A DNA stretch of 64,000 nt from Calothrix sp. NIES-2098 (GTDB lineage Bacteria; Cyanobacteriota; Cyanobacteriia; Cyanobacteriales; Nostocaceae). The stretch covers positions 7,505,001-7,569,000 of the forward strand of contig AP018172.1 in NCBI GenBank assembly GCA_002368175.1, read 5' to 3'. The notes below the pieces were generated by a model that had not been told where the DNA came from, made no database searches, and saw only the letters and a program-made list of their open reading frames with translations. A program made the translations under genes and the position numbers. Below, piece after piece: positions 53,997-62,912 of this stretch. Numbering within the stretch: the stretch's first letter is position 1; the number at the start of each line of letters is the position of its first letter.

Positions 53997-55652
53997 TTAT
54001 CTACTTCCTTTAATCATCCGGTCGAGAATATTATGTGTAATAGTCTGTGCATCAGCACTTAACACAGAAGGGCGTAGTTGTGGTGCATTGTAATCATCAA
54101 GTCCCCAGCTCCATTGCATGGAACCAGTGGCAAACACTATACCTTTGGCATCTGTGCTGTAAATAGTCATGTCTGAATGTCTTTTACCACCTTTATAAGC
54201 ATAAGGTGAATGGGCAACGCGAATCGTATTAGCTGGGCCATAACCAAATATCCGGTCAGCTTCATAACCTAAAAGTCCTCTCAAGCGCATTTCCTCAACA
54301 GGTGTTTGGCGATCTGACTTTACAGTTGCAGTATGTTGATTTATATCTAATTGTGTTCCAGCAAGTAACCAATCTGGTGCTGTTTCATTGACAACAATGT
54401 CAGCATTAACGGGGTAAGTTTCATACATTACTCCTATTAAAGATTCTTCTGGGCGATTTACTGGTTTGCTTCGCCAACGAGTTGTGATTAAGTAATCATT
54501 CGTGGGATCTTTGTCTCTAGCAAACGGATCTAAGGCTGCATTTTCTTTATAAGCAACCATAGTACGGTTAATTTCTTTGGTAACGAAGCTAGGTTCAAAG
54601 CGAATTTGCCAATAGCAAGTGTTGGCTGAAAAAAAGCCAAGACTGACACCATAATCTTTGGCTGTTTCTACGTTTTGCCGCATTTTTGCTGACCAATATT
54701 CATCATGTCCTACAGAAAGAAATGCTTTGTGCAACCAAAGTATGGGTTTAGTTGTATATCGATCTAAGGGATTTTCATGTGTATCAATATCAGTAATGTA
54801 ACTGACATCATAGCCAGAGCGCTCTAACCACCTGACCATGTTGTATTCCCAGCCAGCGCTAAGAGTATTATTTTTTATTTGGACATTGGTTAAAAATTCT
54901 CCTGCACCTACTCCATAGGCTGCATTTAATTTGGGGCTAGCAGCATAAGGACGATTGAAAGATACTTTATAAGCCTGTTTACCGCGACTATTGCGACGGT
55001 ACAAAGACATCCCACCCCAATTGTTATAGGCTTGATAAGTGGTGACGCTTAATTGATAAAGAATATCAGAATAACGGCTATCATCACGGACTACAAAAAT
55101 GATATAACTTTGCTTGCCACTTTTGCTTGCAGTAAGTTTTGCTAAATAAATACCACTAAGCCATTGGGTTGGGTCGTTGGGGTTATCAGTAATTTTGAGA
55201 ATGTAAGGATCTTTCCAATTACATTCAATCAGACCAGTTACTTCATCTACAATTGGCGCTGGTTGCTTGACTCCTACTCTAGGAATAGCAGAAACGATTT
55301 GTCTACCTCCTGCACCGCCATACCAACCCATACGAAAGATTTCTATTGTGTAATTAGGTTCTCTTGTATTAACAAATAACTTAATTTCATTACCACGATT
55401 AACGCTAGTCAGAGATGCATAACCTTCAATTTCTCTCTTAGTAGCTGGATTGCTTAATTCCCAATCAGTAGTACCAGCTTTCTGATTTTCAATTACGATG
55501 GGATTGTTTAACTGATTAGCTGCTAGTAAATCTTGAGCTTGGGCAGATGGTTGTAAAGTTATTAGAAATGCACTGAAAATTAGTAATACAAGAAACCAGT
55601 TTTTGCTCCAGCAATAAATTTTATTTATTAGTAATCTTCTATTAGTAATCAT
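53997..55652 (-). CDS. Large exported protein, N,N-dimethylformamidase beta-subunit-like domain
   Basis: 551 residues. Signal peptide (LVLLIFSAFLITLQPSAQAQ). The rest resembles the DMFase large-subunit-like domain: IEIFRMGWYGGAGGR, SYIIFVVRDDSRYSDILYQ, TYQAYNNWGGMSLY and SVGHDEYWSAKMR, then FGYGPANTIRVAHSPYAY. Known members of the wider family are secreted or hydrolytic, but the catalytic nature of this group is unproved. The rare motif GHDEYWS is conserved. Possibly envelope- or polysaccharide-related, as a glycosyltransferase gene follows on the same strand. Confidence 0.75.
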   Translation of the reverse strand: MITNRRLLINKIYCWSKNWFLVLLIFSAFLITLQPSAQAQDLLAANQLNNPIVIENQKAGTTDWELSNPATKREIEGYASLTSVNRGNEIKLFVNTREPNYTIEIFRMGWYGGAGGRQIVSAIPRVGVKQPAPIVDEVTGLIECNWKDPYILKITDNPNDPTQWLSGIYLAKLTASKSGKQSYIIFVVRDDSRYSDILYQLSVTTYQAYNNWGGMSLYRRNSRGKQAYKVSFNRPYAASPKLNAAYGVGAGEFLTNVQIKNNTLSAGWEYNMVRWLERSGYDVSYITDIDTHENPLDRYTTKPILWLHKAFLSVGHDEYWSAKMRQNVETAKDYGVSLGFFSANTCYWQIRFEPSFVTKEINRTMVAYKENAALDPFARDKDPTNDYLITTRWRSKPVNRPEESLIGVMYETYPVNADIVVNETAPDWLLAGTQLDINQHTATVKSDRQTPVEEMRLRGLLGYEADRIFGYGPANTIRVAHSPYAYKGGKRHSDMTIYSTDAKGIVFATGSMQWSWGLDDYNAPQLRPSVLSADAQTITHNILDRMIKGSR

Positions 55653-55981
55653 TATTTATTTTGGTAGCAATTCCGCTAAAAATTTTAGCTTTATATGTGA
55701 CTGCTGCCAATAAACCGAGGTATTAAGAAAACATAAAATTTATATATTATTAGCACAAAAGCTGTAATGGTTGTTGAGATTTTTGTGTTTTAGACTACAT
55801 TTTACTACACAAGAAAATTATGCTTATTTATTAACATTATTTTTTGCAAATAACTTATGCATCTCTATTTTCCTGCGTAGCGTGTTATTTCAGCATCAAA
55901 AGTATAGTAGAGTTGATTTTTAAATTATTCCAATCGGATTTCAATCTAACTCCAGCAATTCAAAAATAATTTTCATCAGTG
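55653..55981. other. Intergenic region between exported protein and GT39 genes
   Basis: About 330 bases, AT-rich. It contains the promoter of the minus-strand gene at 53997. I see no RNA gene or clear signal. Confidence 0.4.
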
Positions 55982-57667
55982 CTACTGACAATGATAAATT
56001 TTGTAATCATAACCATTCACTGCTGCTAATGATTTGGTTTCTGGTAGACATTGTTTCACTTCTTCTGCTATTGGTGCATAAAAATTAACTAGCCACAAAT
56101 CAAAAGGTCGTGGTAGCTGTTTTAATGTATTTTCTAAAGAAACAGTAGAGGTTTTGGGGTCTTTTTCTTGATGAGCTAATAAAAATTGGCTAGTAGTTGG
56201 CGAACCAGAAACTTTTAACTCCCTGGCTATTCCCATCATTTCTCCAGTTTCTACTAAGGTTTTGTGAGTGGTGGCTATAAGCACCGGAACCTGAGAATTT
56301 TGTTGAATTATTGGCACTAACAAATCAGGGCGATAATATTTTTGATACCCCAGATTACAAATAACTGTGACGGCGCTAAAGAAACCCATTAGCCAAATCA
56401 AAATTACAGCTTTTTTGCTAGTTCTTTGCCAACAAACAGCCAAGCTAGCTCCAACTAAAATTATGACAGCGGGAAAATAAACAAAGTTGTAGCGAGCGCC
56501 TCTGGTTAAATCAATACCTAGAAAATAAGCAAATATGAAGAATAAAGCGATCGCTCCGAACACTACCCCAATAAATACTTGAGTTGCTAGGCTAGTCTGG
56601 GGTTGCTGTAGTTGCGCTTTAATACCACGAACTAAAATCGGTATTGCCCAGATAAAGAAAATCAACATTCCCAACCCAGAAACAATCACAATTGCTAGCT
56701 GTGGTGATTCGACTGGGAGCAAAGAAATCATCGTAATCCATGCTGCTAAAGCCTGAAAAATGGGGTTGATCCATTCAATTCCCACGCGCTGACTGTCTTG
56801 AATCCAAGCTGTTAATCCGCTACGATACCGATTCTCTAAAAAGCTGGGTAGCCAGACTAAACACGCTACAAAAGTACCAGTCGCAACAGCGTAAATGCGC
56901 CACCAAAGAGGGAAGAAAAATATTAGAGTTTTAGCTTGTATAGATTGTTGCCAAGCTAAAAACATTAAAACTAAAGTTTCCGCACACAGAGTCAGAGTAA
57001 AGAAGTAATGAGTAGCAATCCCTAAAGCATTAATTCCCACCCAAGAGAAGATTAACCACAGTGGTAATACTGTGCGGTTTTGAATGTGTCTTGTGGCAAT
57101 TACCATGCAGGATAGGGATAAAATCACCCAGATCATTGCTAACGTGTAATGACGTGCTTCTTGTGCTAAAAAAATTCCGTAGGGTGAAACGGCCATCATT
57201 GCAGCAGCTAGATGTCCTATCAATCGGGAACGAAACCCTAACCAACCTAAGCTATAAGTCAGAGGAATTGAGATTGCACCAATTAAAGCCGGAAAGGAAC
57301 GTTCAGCAAACAGTGATACTAACTCTCCTTGATTGGGAAACAGCTTGTTCCACAGATGCACTAGTACAAAATACAGTGGTGGATGAGTGTCTTGGGTCAT
57401 AATTTGATGAATTACATCCCCTATACCGGAAGCGGGATTTGGTTGTAGGGGTTGTAAGAGGATATCAGGTGCGATCGCCCGATCTAAGGGTACTGATAAA
57501 AAATTGTTTCCTAAACTAAACACCAAAGTAGCAAACTCATCAACCCAAGGAGGCTTGGCGGTTAAATTGGTAAAACGCAAGCCGACTCCGATGACGAACC
57601 AGATTAGTAATAGTACAGGATGAAACCAGCGAGCAGAAATTATGGAGTTCCAATTATACAAACGCAT
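55982..57667 (-). CDS. GT39-type membrane glycosyltransferase (PMT/ArnT-like)
   Basis: 561 residues with ten or more membrane helices. The first periplasmic loop has the catalytic acid pair region: KPPWVDEFATLVFS (D-E of GT-C enzymes) and DTHPPLYFVLVHLWNKLF (the THPPLY motif). A glycosyltransferase from a lipid-linked donor (dolichol- or undecaprenyl-phosphate sugar) is expected; acceptor unknown. The last 110 residues form a soluble C-terminal domain. GT2 and this gene could belong to one envelope-sugar pathway, but they are 8 kb apart. Confidence 0.88.
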   Translation of the reverse strand: MRLYNWNSIISARWFHPVLLLIWFVIGVGLRFTNLTAKPPWVDEFATLVFSLGNNFLSVPLDRAIAPDILLQPLQPNPASGIGDVIHQIMTQDTHPPLYFVLVHLWNKLFPNQGELVSLFAERSFPALIGAISIPLTYSLGWLGFRSRLIGHLAAAMMAVSPYGIFLAQEARHYTLAMIWVILSLSCMVIATRHIQNRTVLPLWLIFSWVGINALGIATHYFFTLTLCAETLVLMFLAWQQSIQAKTLIFFFPLWWRIYAVATGTFVACLVWLPSFLENRYRSGLTAWIQDSQRVGIEWINPIFQALAAWITMISLLPVESPQLAIVIVSGLGMLIFFIWAIPILVRGIKAQLQQPQTSLATQVFIGVVFGAIALFFIFAYFLGIDLTRGARYNFVYFPAVIILVGASLAVCWQRTSKKAVILIWLMGFFSAVTVICNLGYQKYYRPDLLVPIIQQNSQVPVLIATTHKTLVETGEMMGIARELKVSGSPTTSQFLLAHQEKDPKTSTVSLENTLKQLPRPFDLWLVNFYAPIAEEVKQCLPETKSLAAVNGYDYKIYHCQ

Positions 57668-57835
57668 CTATATCCTTGCTAGAAGCCAAGTGCCAGAATA
57701 ACTCAGTTTGTATATATTAGACTTCACATTAGCAATTTAAGTTCAATCGCGATCGCAGTTTCAAATCATACCAAGGGTAGATGCATTTGTAGGATTTCCT
57801 AATATTGAGGAAAACCCATGAATGCATCAGATAGC

Positions 57836-58876
57836 TTACAAAGCTACAAGTTGTGATTCTATCTCCGCAGATTTTAGATCGCGACCAATGAAAACTAAGC
57901 GGGTTTGCTTTGCTTCTTCTGGTTGCCAAGGGCGATCGTAAAATTTATCAAATCTGGTTCCCACACCTTGCATGACTAAACGCATGGGTTTATTGGGTAC
58001 GGCGACAAAACCTTTGATGCGATAAATTTCTTGTTGGTGTACAAGTTTTTGCAACTGTTGTTGCAGTTTTTCTGGGTCAAAGGCACGGTCTAAAATTAGG
58101 TGTGTTGAGGTAATCTCGTCGTCGTGGTCGTGGTCTTCTTCGGTGTCGTGATGGCTGGGACGACTATCTAAGTTATCTTCCACAGCGGCTTGGAACCCTA
58201 GTAATATAGATGGGTCGAGTTGACCGCGATCGCTCTCAACAATCTTTACCACTCTCGGCAATTCTTGTTTCACTAACTCCTCAACTTGGGTTTTTGTTTG
58301 CGCATCTACCAAGTCAGTTTTGTTCAACACTACCAAGTCTGCACAAGCTAATTGGTCTTCAAATAGCTCTTGCAATGGTGTTTCATGTTCCAGACTATCA
58401 TCGGCTTGCCTTTGGGCTGCCACTGCCTCTGGATTGCTGGCAAATGTTCCCGCCGCTACCGCCGCACAATCTACGACGGTAATTACTGCATCCACCGTTG
58501 CACCAGTGCGAATTTCTTGCCAGCGAAAAGCTTTAATGAGGGGTTTTGGCAAAGCTAAACCAGAGGTTTCAATCACAATGCAGTCAATGCGATCGCGCCG
58601 CTTCAGCAATTGTTGCATTGTCGGATAAAACTCTTCTTGTACGGTACAGCACAAGCAGCCGTTAGTTAATTCAAAGATATTGCCCTCATCATCACTATCT
58701 TCGGGACAAATTTGACAGGATTTCAATAATTCGCCATCAATACCGAGTTCGCCAAATTCGTTTACTAAAACTGCAATTCGGCGTCCTTGGTTGTTTTGTA
58801 GCAGGTGGCGAATTAGGCTGGTTTTACCACTGCCTAAGAAGCCTGTGATGACGGTGACAGGAATTTTTGTAGCCAT
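57836..58876 (-). CDS. CobW/COG0523 family GTPase (metal-handling)
   Basis: 346 residues. Walker A GFLGSGKTS (12-20), metal-binding C-x-C-C at 74-77 (NGCLCCTVQ), GTPase motif NKTDLVD and a His/Asp-rich loop (HHDTEEDHDHDDE) typical of zinc chaperones. C-terminal CobW domain begins after it. Members deliver Zn, Co or other metals to target enzymes; ZNG-type is likely from the CxCC and His-rich loop, but no Zur box is visible upstream. Confidence 0.9.
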   Translation of the reverse strand: MATKIPVTVITGFLGSGKTSLIRHLLQNNQGRRIAVLVNEFGELGIDGELLKSCQICPEDSDDEGNIFELTNGCLCCTVQEEFYPTMQQLLKRRDRIDCIVIETSGLALPKPLIKAFRWQEIRTGATVDAVITVVDCAAVAAGTFASNPEAVAAQRQADDSLEHETPLQELFEDQLACADLVVLNKTDLVDAQTKTQVEELVKQELPRVVKIVESDRGQLDPSILLGFQAAVEDNLDSRPSHHDTEEDHDHDDEITSTHLILDRAFDPEKLQQQLQKLVHQQEIYRIKGFVAVPNKPMRLVMQGVGTRFDKFYDRPWQPEEAKQTRLVFIGRDLKSAEIESQLVAL

Positions 58877-58968
58877 TGTTTAATTAGTATTTTGCCCAGA
58901 AGCTATGATTTGCCTCTGTTTGCATTTTCCCCGATCGCCGTGCCTATTGGAAATCAGGATTTATATGT

Positions 58969-59547
58969 ATGACAGAGAACAGGGTTGAGGGGGACAAGCG
59001 AGTGTGGGATTTAGCTGACTTGCATTTACCACTAGTAATTGTTATGAGCAAACCTGTACCCGACAGAGTAGCACAGGAATTTTTAAAGCAATTCCTCGCG
59101 CTGTTTTCGCGGGAGAAAACTTTATATACAGCCCTCAGGGAAGCAAGGCAAAGATTACAACCTCTCGAAAACAATTTTCCCTGTAAAACTTGGTTGCGGA
59201 TTATTTGTCAAAATCCTGCACCACCACCCTGCTCTCTGCGATCGCTAGTTAACAAGGCAAGCACTTTGTTTAAGAAGACAAAGGCTTTGTTTAACAAACC
59301 AAACACTTTCTTTAAGAAGACAAAGGCTTTGTTTAACAAACCAAACACTTTCTTTAACAAGGCAAAGACTTTGTTTAACAAACCGAACACTTTCTTTAAC
59401 AAGGCAAAGACTTTGTTTAACAAACCGAACACTTTCTTTAACAAGGCAAAGACTTTGTTTAACAAACCAAAGGCTTTGTTTAACAAGGTAAATTATTTTA
59501 CGGTAATTACTGAGCTAATAATTCAATTTTTTGGTAAAGATGTCTGA
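58969..59547 (+). pseudogene. CHAT-domain C-terminal remnant fused to a heptad-repeat tail
   Basis: 192 residues. The first 90 (PVPDRVAQEFLKQFLALFSREKTLYTALREARQRLQPL ... FPCKTWLRIICQNPAPPP) match the end of cyanobacterial CHAT (caspase-like) domains, but the His/Cys active-site region is absent, so only the tail of a longer gene remains. Residues about 93-176 consist of twelve 7-residue units, [LF]F[NK]K[PAT][KN][TA], basic and phenylalanine-rich. The tail lacks homology I can name. Either a pseudogene or a small new gene. Confidence 0.6.
59245..59496. repeat. Tandem repeat, 12 units of 21 bases
   Basis: 252 bases of near-identical 21-mers (consensus TTTAACAAACCGAACACTTTC / TTTAACAAGGCAAAGACTTTG alternating as 42-bp pairs, no indels). 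Positions 59245-59265 (LVNKAST) to 59476-59496 (LFNKVNY). The opposite strand is also open and would encode a hydrophobic heptad protein. Tandem duplication by slippage is the likely origin. Confidence 0.9.
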
Positions 59548-59607
59548 TTTTGGCTATTTTCACTGAACCAACTCCTTATATTTTTAAGAGACGCTATAAG
59601 AATAAAG

Positions 59608-59886
59608 TTAAGCAAAAGGTATACACTGATGCCACGCCCAAAAAAACTTCTTCCGTTGGTTATTGTGTAATTCTAGCTGTTCAAACCGAGATAAAAGTTT
59701 TTTGGTTTGGGGAGTATCTTCTTCACCGCCTAGGTTGCGAATATCTTGACCAAAACCCATCAGCGCCGGAGATTCTACATAGGTGACTCGGTGGAGTACG
59801 CGCCAAGTTTTATTAGCTTTGCCTTTCAATGTCTCTCGGAATGCACGACGCTGTAATGAGACATGACTAAATAACAGTAGGGGCAA
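59608..59886 (-). CDS. Hypothetical small protein downstream of ho1
   Basis: Up to 92 residues but the only start is TTG at 59886, right after AAGGAAG with no spacing. The coding pattern looks real (RVLHRVTYVESPALMGFGQDIRNLGGEEDTP..., no rare-codon run). It follows ho1 on the same strand by 81 bases. Could be a small gene, a remnant or an unannotated frame. I do not recognise a family. Confidence 0.35.
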   Translation of the reverse strand: MPLLLFSHVSLQRRAFRETLKGKANKTWRVLHRVTYVESPALMGFGQDIRNLGGEEDTPQTKKLLSRFEQLELHNNQRKKFFWAWHQCIPFA

Positions 59887-59967
59887 CTTCCTTGCGATCG
59901 CCTAATTCTCCTCAAGCGATCCCAGGGAAATTGCCCCTAGAATTGACAAATATTGACTTACACAAAT

Positions 59968-60681
59968 TTATTCAGCTGTAGCGAGTTCGGTGCTACCACG
60001 GGTACGCCGACGAGTCAGGGTGTTGTACAGCATGATACCAATAGCTTTGATTAAGTTACCTTCCAATTCTTGGAACATCTTCATGTTCATGCCAAAAGCC
60101 GCGTTAGCTTCATCAACAATGCGATCGGCTGTAGCTTCATCAATAGGTAATTCATCCAAAGCTTGACGATACTTAGCTTTAAATTCCTTTTCATCAGGAA
60201 TCTCTGCAAATTCATAAAAAGCAGTACCGCCATCAGAAAGATTCATTGCTGTAACAGCAATATTTTTCAGAATTTGACCGCCAGATAAGTCACCGAGGTA
60301 ACGGGTGTAAGAATGTGCAATTAACAATTCCGGTTCTGTTGCAGAAATTTCGCGAATACGCTGCACGTAAGCTTCTCCCGCCGGAGATAGCTGGATTTGT
60401 TCCCGCCAATTAAAGCCATAGTAGTAACTCAGGTCTTCCTCTAAGCTTTGCTTGCGGTTGAGTTGGGGAAAATTGATTTTGCTAACAATTGGATGGTTCT
60501 GGTGCTTTTCCATTTCCTCTTCCATAGCTGAGTAGATGAAATAGAAGTTACCAACTAGCTTGCGGTATGAGCTTTTCTCCACCACCCCTTTTAAAAAGCA
60601 CTTGACAAACCCGACGTTTTCTGCCATTGTATGGGCTTTCTTTGTCCCTACACGCAATTTGCTTGCTAAATTGCTACTCAT
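59968..60681 (-). CDS. ho1: Heme oxygenase (biliverdin-producing)
   Basis: 237 residues. Proximal heme ligand His17 (KKAHTMAENVGFVKCF), distal-helix motif YLGDLSGGQILK and YYGFNWREQI-type segment. HO1 opens heme to biliverdin IX-alpha, CO and iron using ferredoxin; biliverdin is then reduced by PcyA to phycocyanobilin, the pigment of the phycocyanins encoded at the other end of the window. ATG 60681; preceding sequence has AGGTC-like weak site. Length normal for cyanobacteria. Confidence 0.97.
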   Translation of the reverse strand: MSSNLASKLRVGTKKAHTMAENVGFVKCFLKGVVEKSSYRKLVGNFYFIYSAMEEEMEKHQNHPIVSKINFPQLNRKQSLEEDLSYYYGFNWREQIQLSPAGEAYVQRIREISATEPELLIAHSYTRYLGDLSGGQILKNIAVTAMNLSDGGTAFYEFAEIPDEKEFKAKYRQALDELPIDEATADRIVDEANAAFGMNMKMFQELEGNLIKAIGIMLYNTLTRRRTRGSTELATAE

Positions 60682-61396
60682 GCTAAATTTCTCAACTTTA
60701 AAAGGTCAATTACAGGAGTGTCGATTTAATAACGGCTAAAAAAGGCCATTAAAACGTTACATTAGAACTATTTGATGAGAATTTATATTAAAAATTTTTA
60801 AGCTCGGAGATTTTGGACTTTGGTTTTACACAGCAAAACGCCTCATCATGCGATCGCCTCTAGTTATAGAGAGTTATATAAAGCTGAAACAGCTAATTTT
60901 AGATATTTGCCAAAATAACTGTCGATTTTGTTCAAAATCTCATAAAGTAACGCTTTTTACAGTTTACTGGTCTGCCGTACTTTTGTAAAGTAATATTAAT
61001 TACCGGAGAAGTTGAAATATATACAGTCGAGATGTCCGTCAGCAAGCAGCGATCGTTGCAAAAATTATTTATCAATTGTGGGGATTTGCCAGCATAAATC
61101 TTTGAACAATCTTTACAATCCCTTAAAAATATTGATAAGTATTATTACTGAAAAATAGTATTCTTAGATTTATACATATTCCGTCAAAAAACAAAATATA
61201 TAGTTAAGTTGGTAGCCATCAATCAACTATAAATTCAGCAGCAACAAGTGCGATGTGTCTACGGGCAACTTTGATGCTGATATTGAATATTGATCTATAC
61301 CTAGATACTTAACCAATCAAAAGGTAATAAGTCAGAATTGTTGAACAAAGTGTAAAGTGCTATTGTCCAGTGTGACTGTGTGGAGTGTTTAAAAAT
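60682..61396. promoter_or_regulatory. Divergent upstream region of ho1 and glmM
   Basis: 715 bases, no supported gene. GGAG at 61382 is the ribosome site for glmM. It must hold the promoters of both genes; no clear -35/-10 pair or operator was found. Confidence 0.4.
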
Positions 61397-62854
61397 ATGG
61401 TTTCATCAATAACTCGAACTCAAGGCGGCCTTCATGAAGGTTCTGCTATAGAAGCCAATATCGAAAGCAATTTTGCCCTGAATTTAATCGCACTACCAAA
61501 AAATCCTTTATTTGGTACAGATGGGATTCGCGGACGAGTAGGAGAATTGCTGAGTGCGCCTTTAGCATTGCAAATAGGTTTTTGGGCGGGTATTGTTTTA
61601 CGTACTCATGCTGCCAATTCGGGGCCAGTGATTCTCGGACAGGACTCTAGAAACTCTAGCGATATGCTGGCAATGGCCTTGAGTGCTGGGTTAACAGCAG
61701 CAGGAATCGAGGTTTGGTATTTGGGTTTATGTCCTACTCCATGCGTGGCTTATCTTACCAGCGTCAGCGATGCTATCGGTGGCGTGATGATTTCTGCCAG
61801 CCACAATCCCCCAGAAGATAACGGGATTAAAATTTTCGGTGCGGATGGTGCGAAGTTACCACTAGCATTGCAAGCCGAAATTGAAGCAGGACTCCGCGGT
61901 AATAAGTCGGTAGTTGCTGGTATGAGTAATTGCGGACGGCATTATTTAAGAAAAGAGTTAATCAAAGATTATGGCGATGCTTTGAAACAACCCTTGCATA
62001 GTGCAGTCAATCTTCAGGGGATGAAGATTGTTTTGGACTTAGCATGGGGTGCAGCAGTTGGATTAGCCCCAGCAGTATTTCAAGAAATGGGTGCAGAAGT
62101 TATTTGCTTGCATAACGAAGCCGATGGCGATCGCATCAATGTTAATTGTGGCTCTACTCACCTCGATATTCTGCAAGCTGCTGTCAAAGAACACAACGCT
62201 GATGTGGGTTTTGCCTTTGATGGTGATGCCGATCGCGTTTTAGCTGTAGACAGTAAAGGCAGGCAAGTGAATGGCGATTACATTCTCTACCTTTGGGGAC
62301 GCCACCTCAAGCAAAAGCAGCAACTCCCAGATAACCTAATCGTTTCTACTGTCATGGCTAACCTAGGCTTTGAAAGAGCTTGGCAACAATTAGGTGGTAA
62401 ATTGATTCGCACAGCAGTAGGCGACCAATACGTGCAAGCCGAAATGCTGCGACATGGAGGAATGCTAGGTGGCGAACAATCAGGTCACATCCTTTGCCGT
62501 CACTATGGCATTACTGGAGATGGGTTGTTAACAGCCTTACATATCGCAGCATTAATTAAAGAAGTTGGTGTTGGTCTTCACGACATGGTAGACCAAAGCT
62601 TTCAAACCTATCCCCAACTATTAAAGAACGTGCGTGTCGTAGATCGCGATCGCCGCATGGCGTGGAAAGATTGCGAACCACTACAAAAAGCGATCGCCCT
62701 TGCGGAAACAGCAATGGGTGATTCTGGCAGAATTTTAGTGCGTGTTTCTGGCACAGAACCGGTAATCAGAGTTATGGTGGAAGCTGCTAATGCAGAGCTT
62801 GCTCACCACTGGACAAATGAGTTGGTTTCACAAGTCCAGCAACACCTAGGATAA
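61397..62854 (+). CDS. glmM: Phosphoglucosamine mutase GlmM
   Basis: 485 residues from ATG 61397 (GGAG upstream); the GTG at 61385 is less likely. Phosphoserine loop ISASHNPPEDNG with Ser135, metal-binding DGDADR (FDGDADRVLAVD) and the sugar-binding GGEQSGH. It converts glucosamine-6-P to glucosamine-1-P for UDP-GlcNAc, hence peptidoglycan and polysaccharides. The N-terminal 30 residues (before NPLFGTDGIRGRVG) are an extension typical of cyanobacteria. Confidence 0.95.
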   Translation: MVSSITRTQGGLHEGSAIEANIESNFALNLIALPKNPLFGTDGIRGRVGELLSAPLALQIGFWAGIVLRTHAANSGPVILGQDSRNSSDMLAMALSAGLTAAGIEVWYLGLCPTPCVAYLTSVSDAIGGVMISASHNPPEDNGIKIFGADGAKLPLALQAEIEAGLRGNKSVVAGMSNCGRHYLRKELIKDYGDALKQPLHSAVNLQGMKIVLDLAWGAAVGLAPAVFQEMGAEVICLHNEADGDRINVNCGSTHLDILQAAVKEHNADVGFAFDGDADRVLAVDSKGRQVNGDYILYLWGRHLKQKQQLPDNLIVSTVMANLGFERAWQQLGGKLIRTAVGDQYVQAEMLRHGGMLGGEQSGHILCRHYGITGDGLLTALHIAALIKEVGVGLHDMVDQSFQTYPQLLKNVRVVDRDRRMAWKDCEPLQKAIALAETAMGDSGRILVRVSGTEPVIRVMVEAANAELAHHWTNELVSQVQQHLG

Positions 62855-62857
62855 CCA

Positions 62858-62908
62858 GTGCTGACGTGCTGAGTGGCACAAACTCAGAACTCGGCACGCA
62901 GAACTGAA
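62858..62908. repeat. Heptanucleotide repeat between glmM and the next gene
   Basis: Units AACTCAG-AACTCGG-CACGCAG-AACTGAA (62881-62908), with GTGCTGA-type units before. Same repeat type as inside mutL at 36264. Confidence 0.65.
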
Positions 62909-62912
62909 ACTC

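Noticed and set aside
59208..59486. Minus-strand ORF of 92 residues through the heptad repeat
   Set aside because: It arises from the 21-bp repeat being open in both directions; kept only as a finding, not as a gene, because no start site or family supports it.
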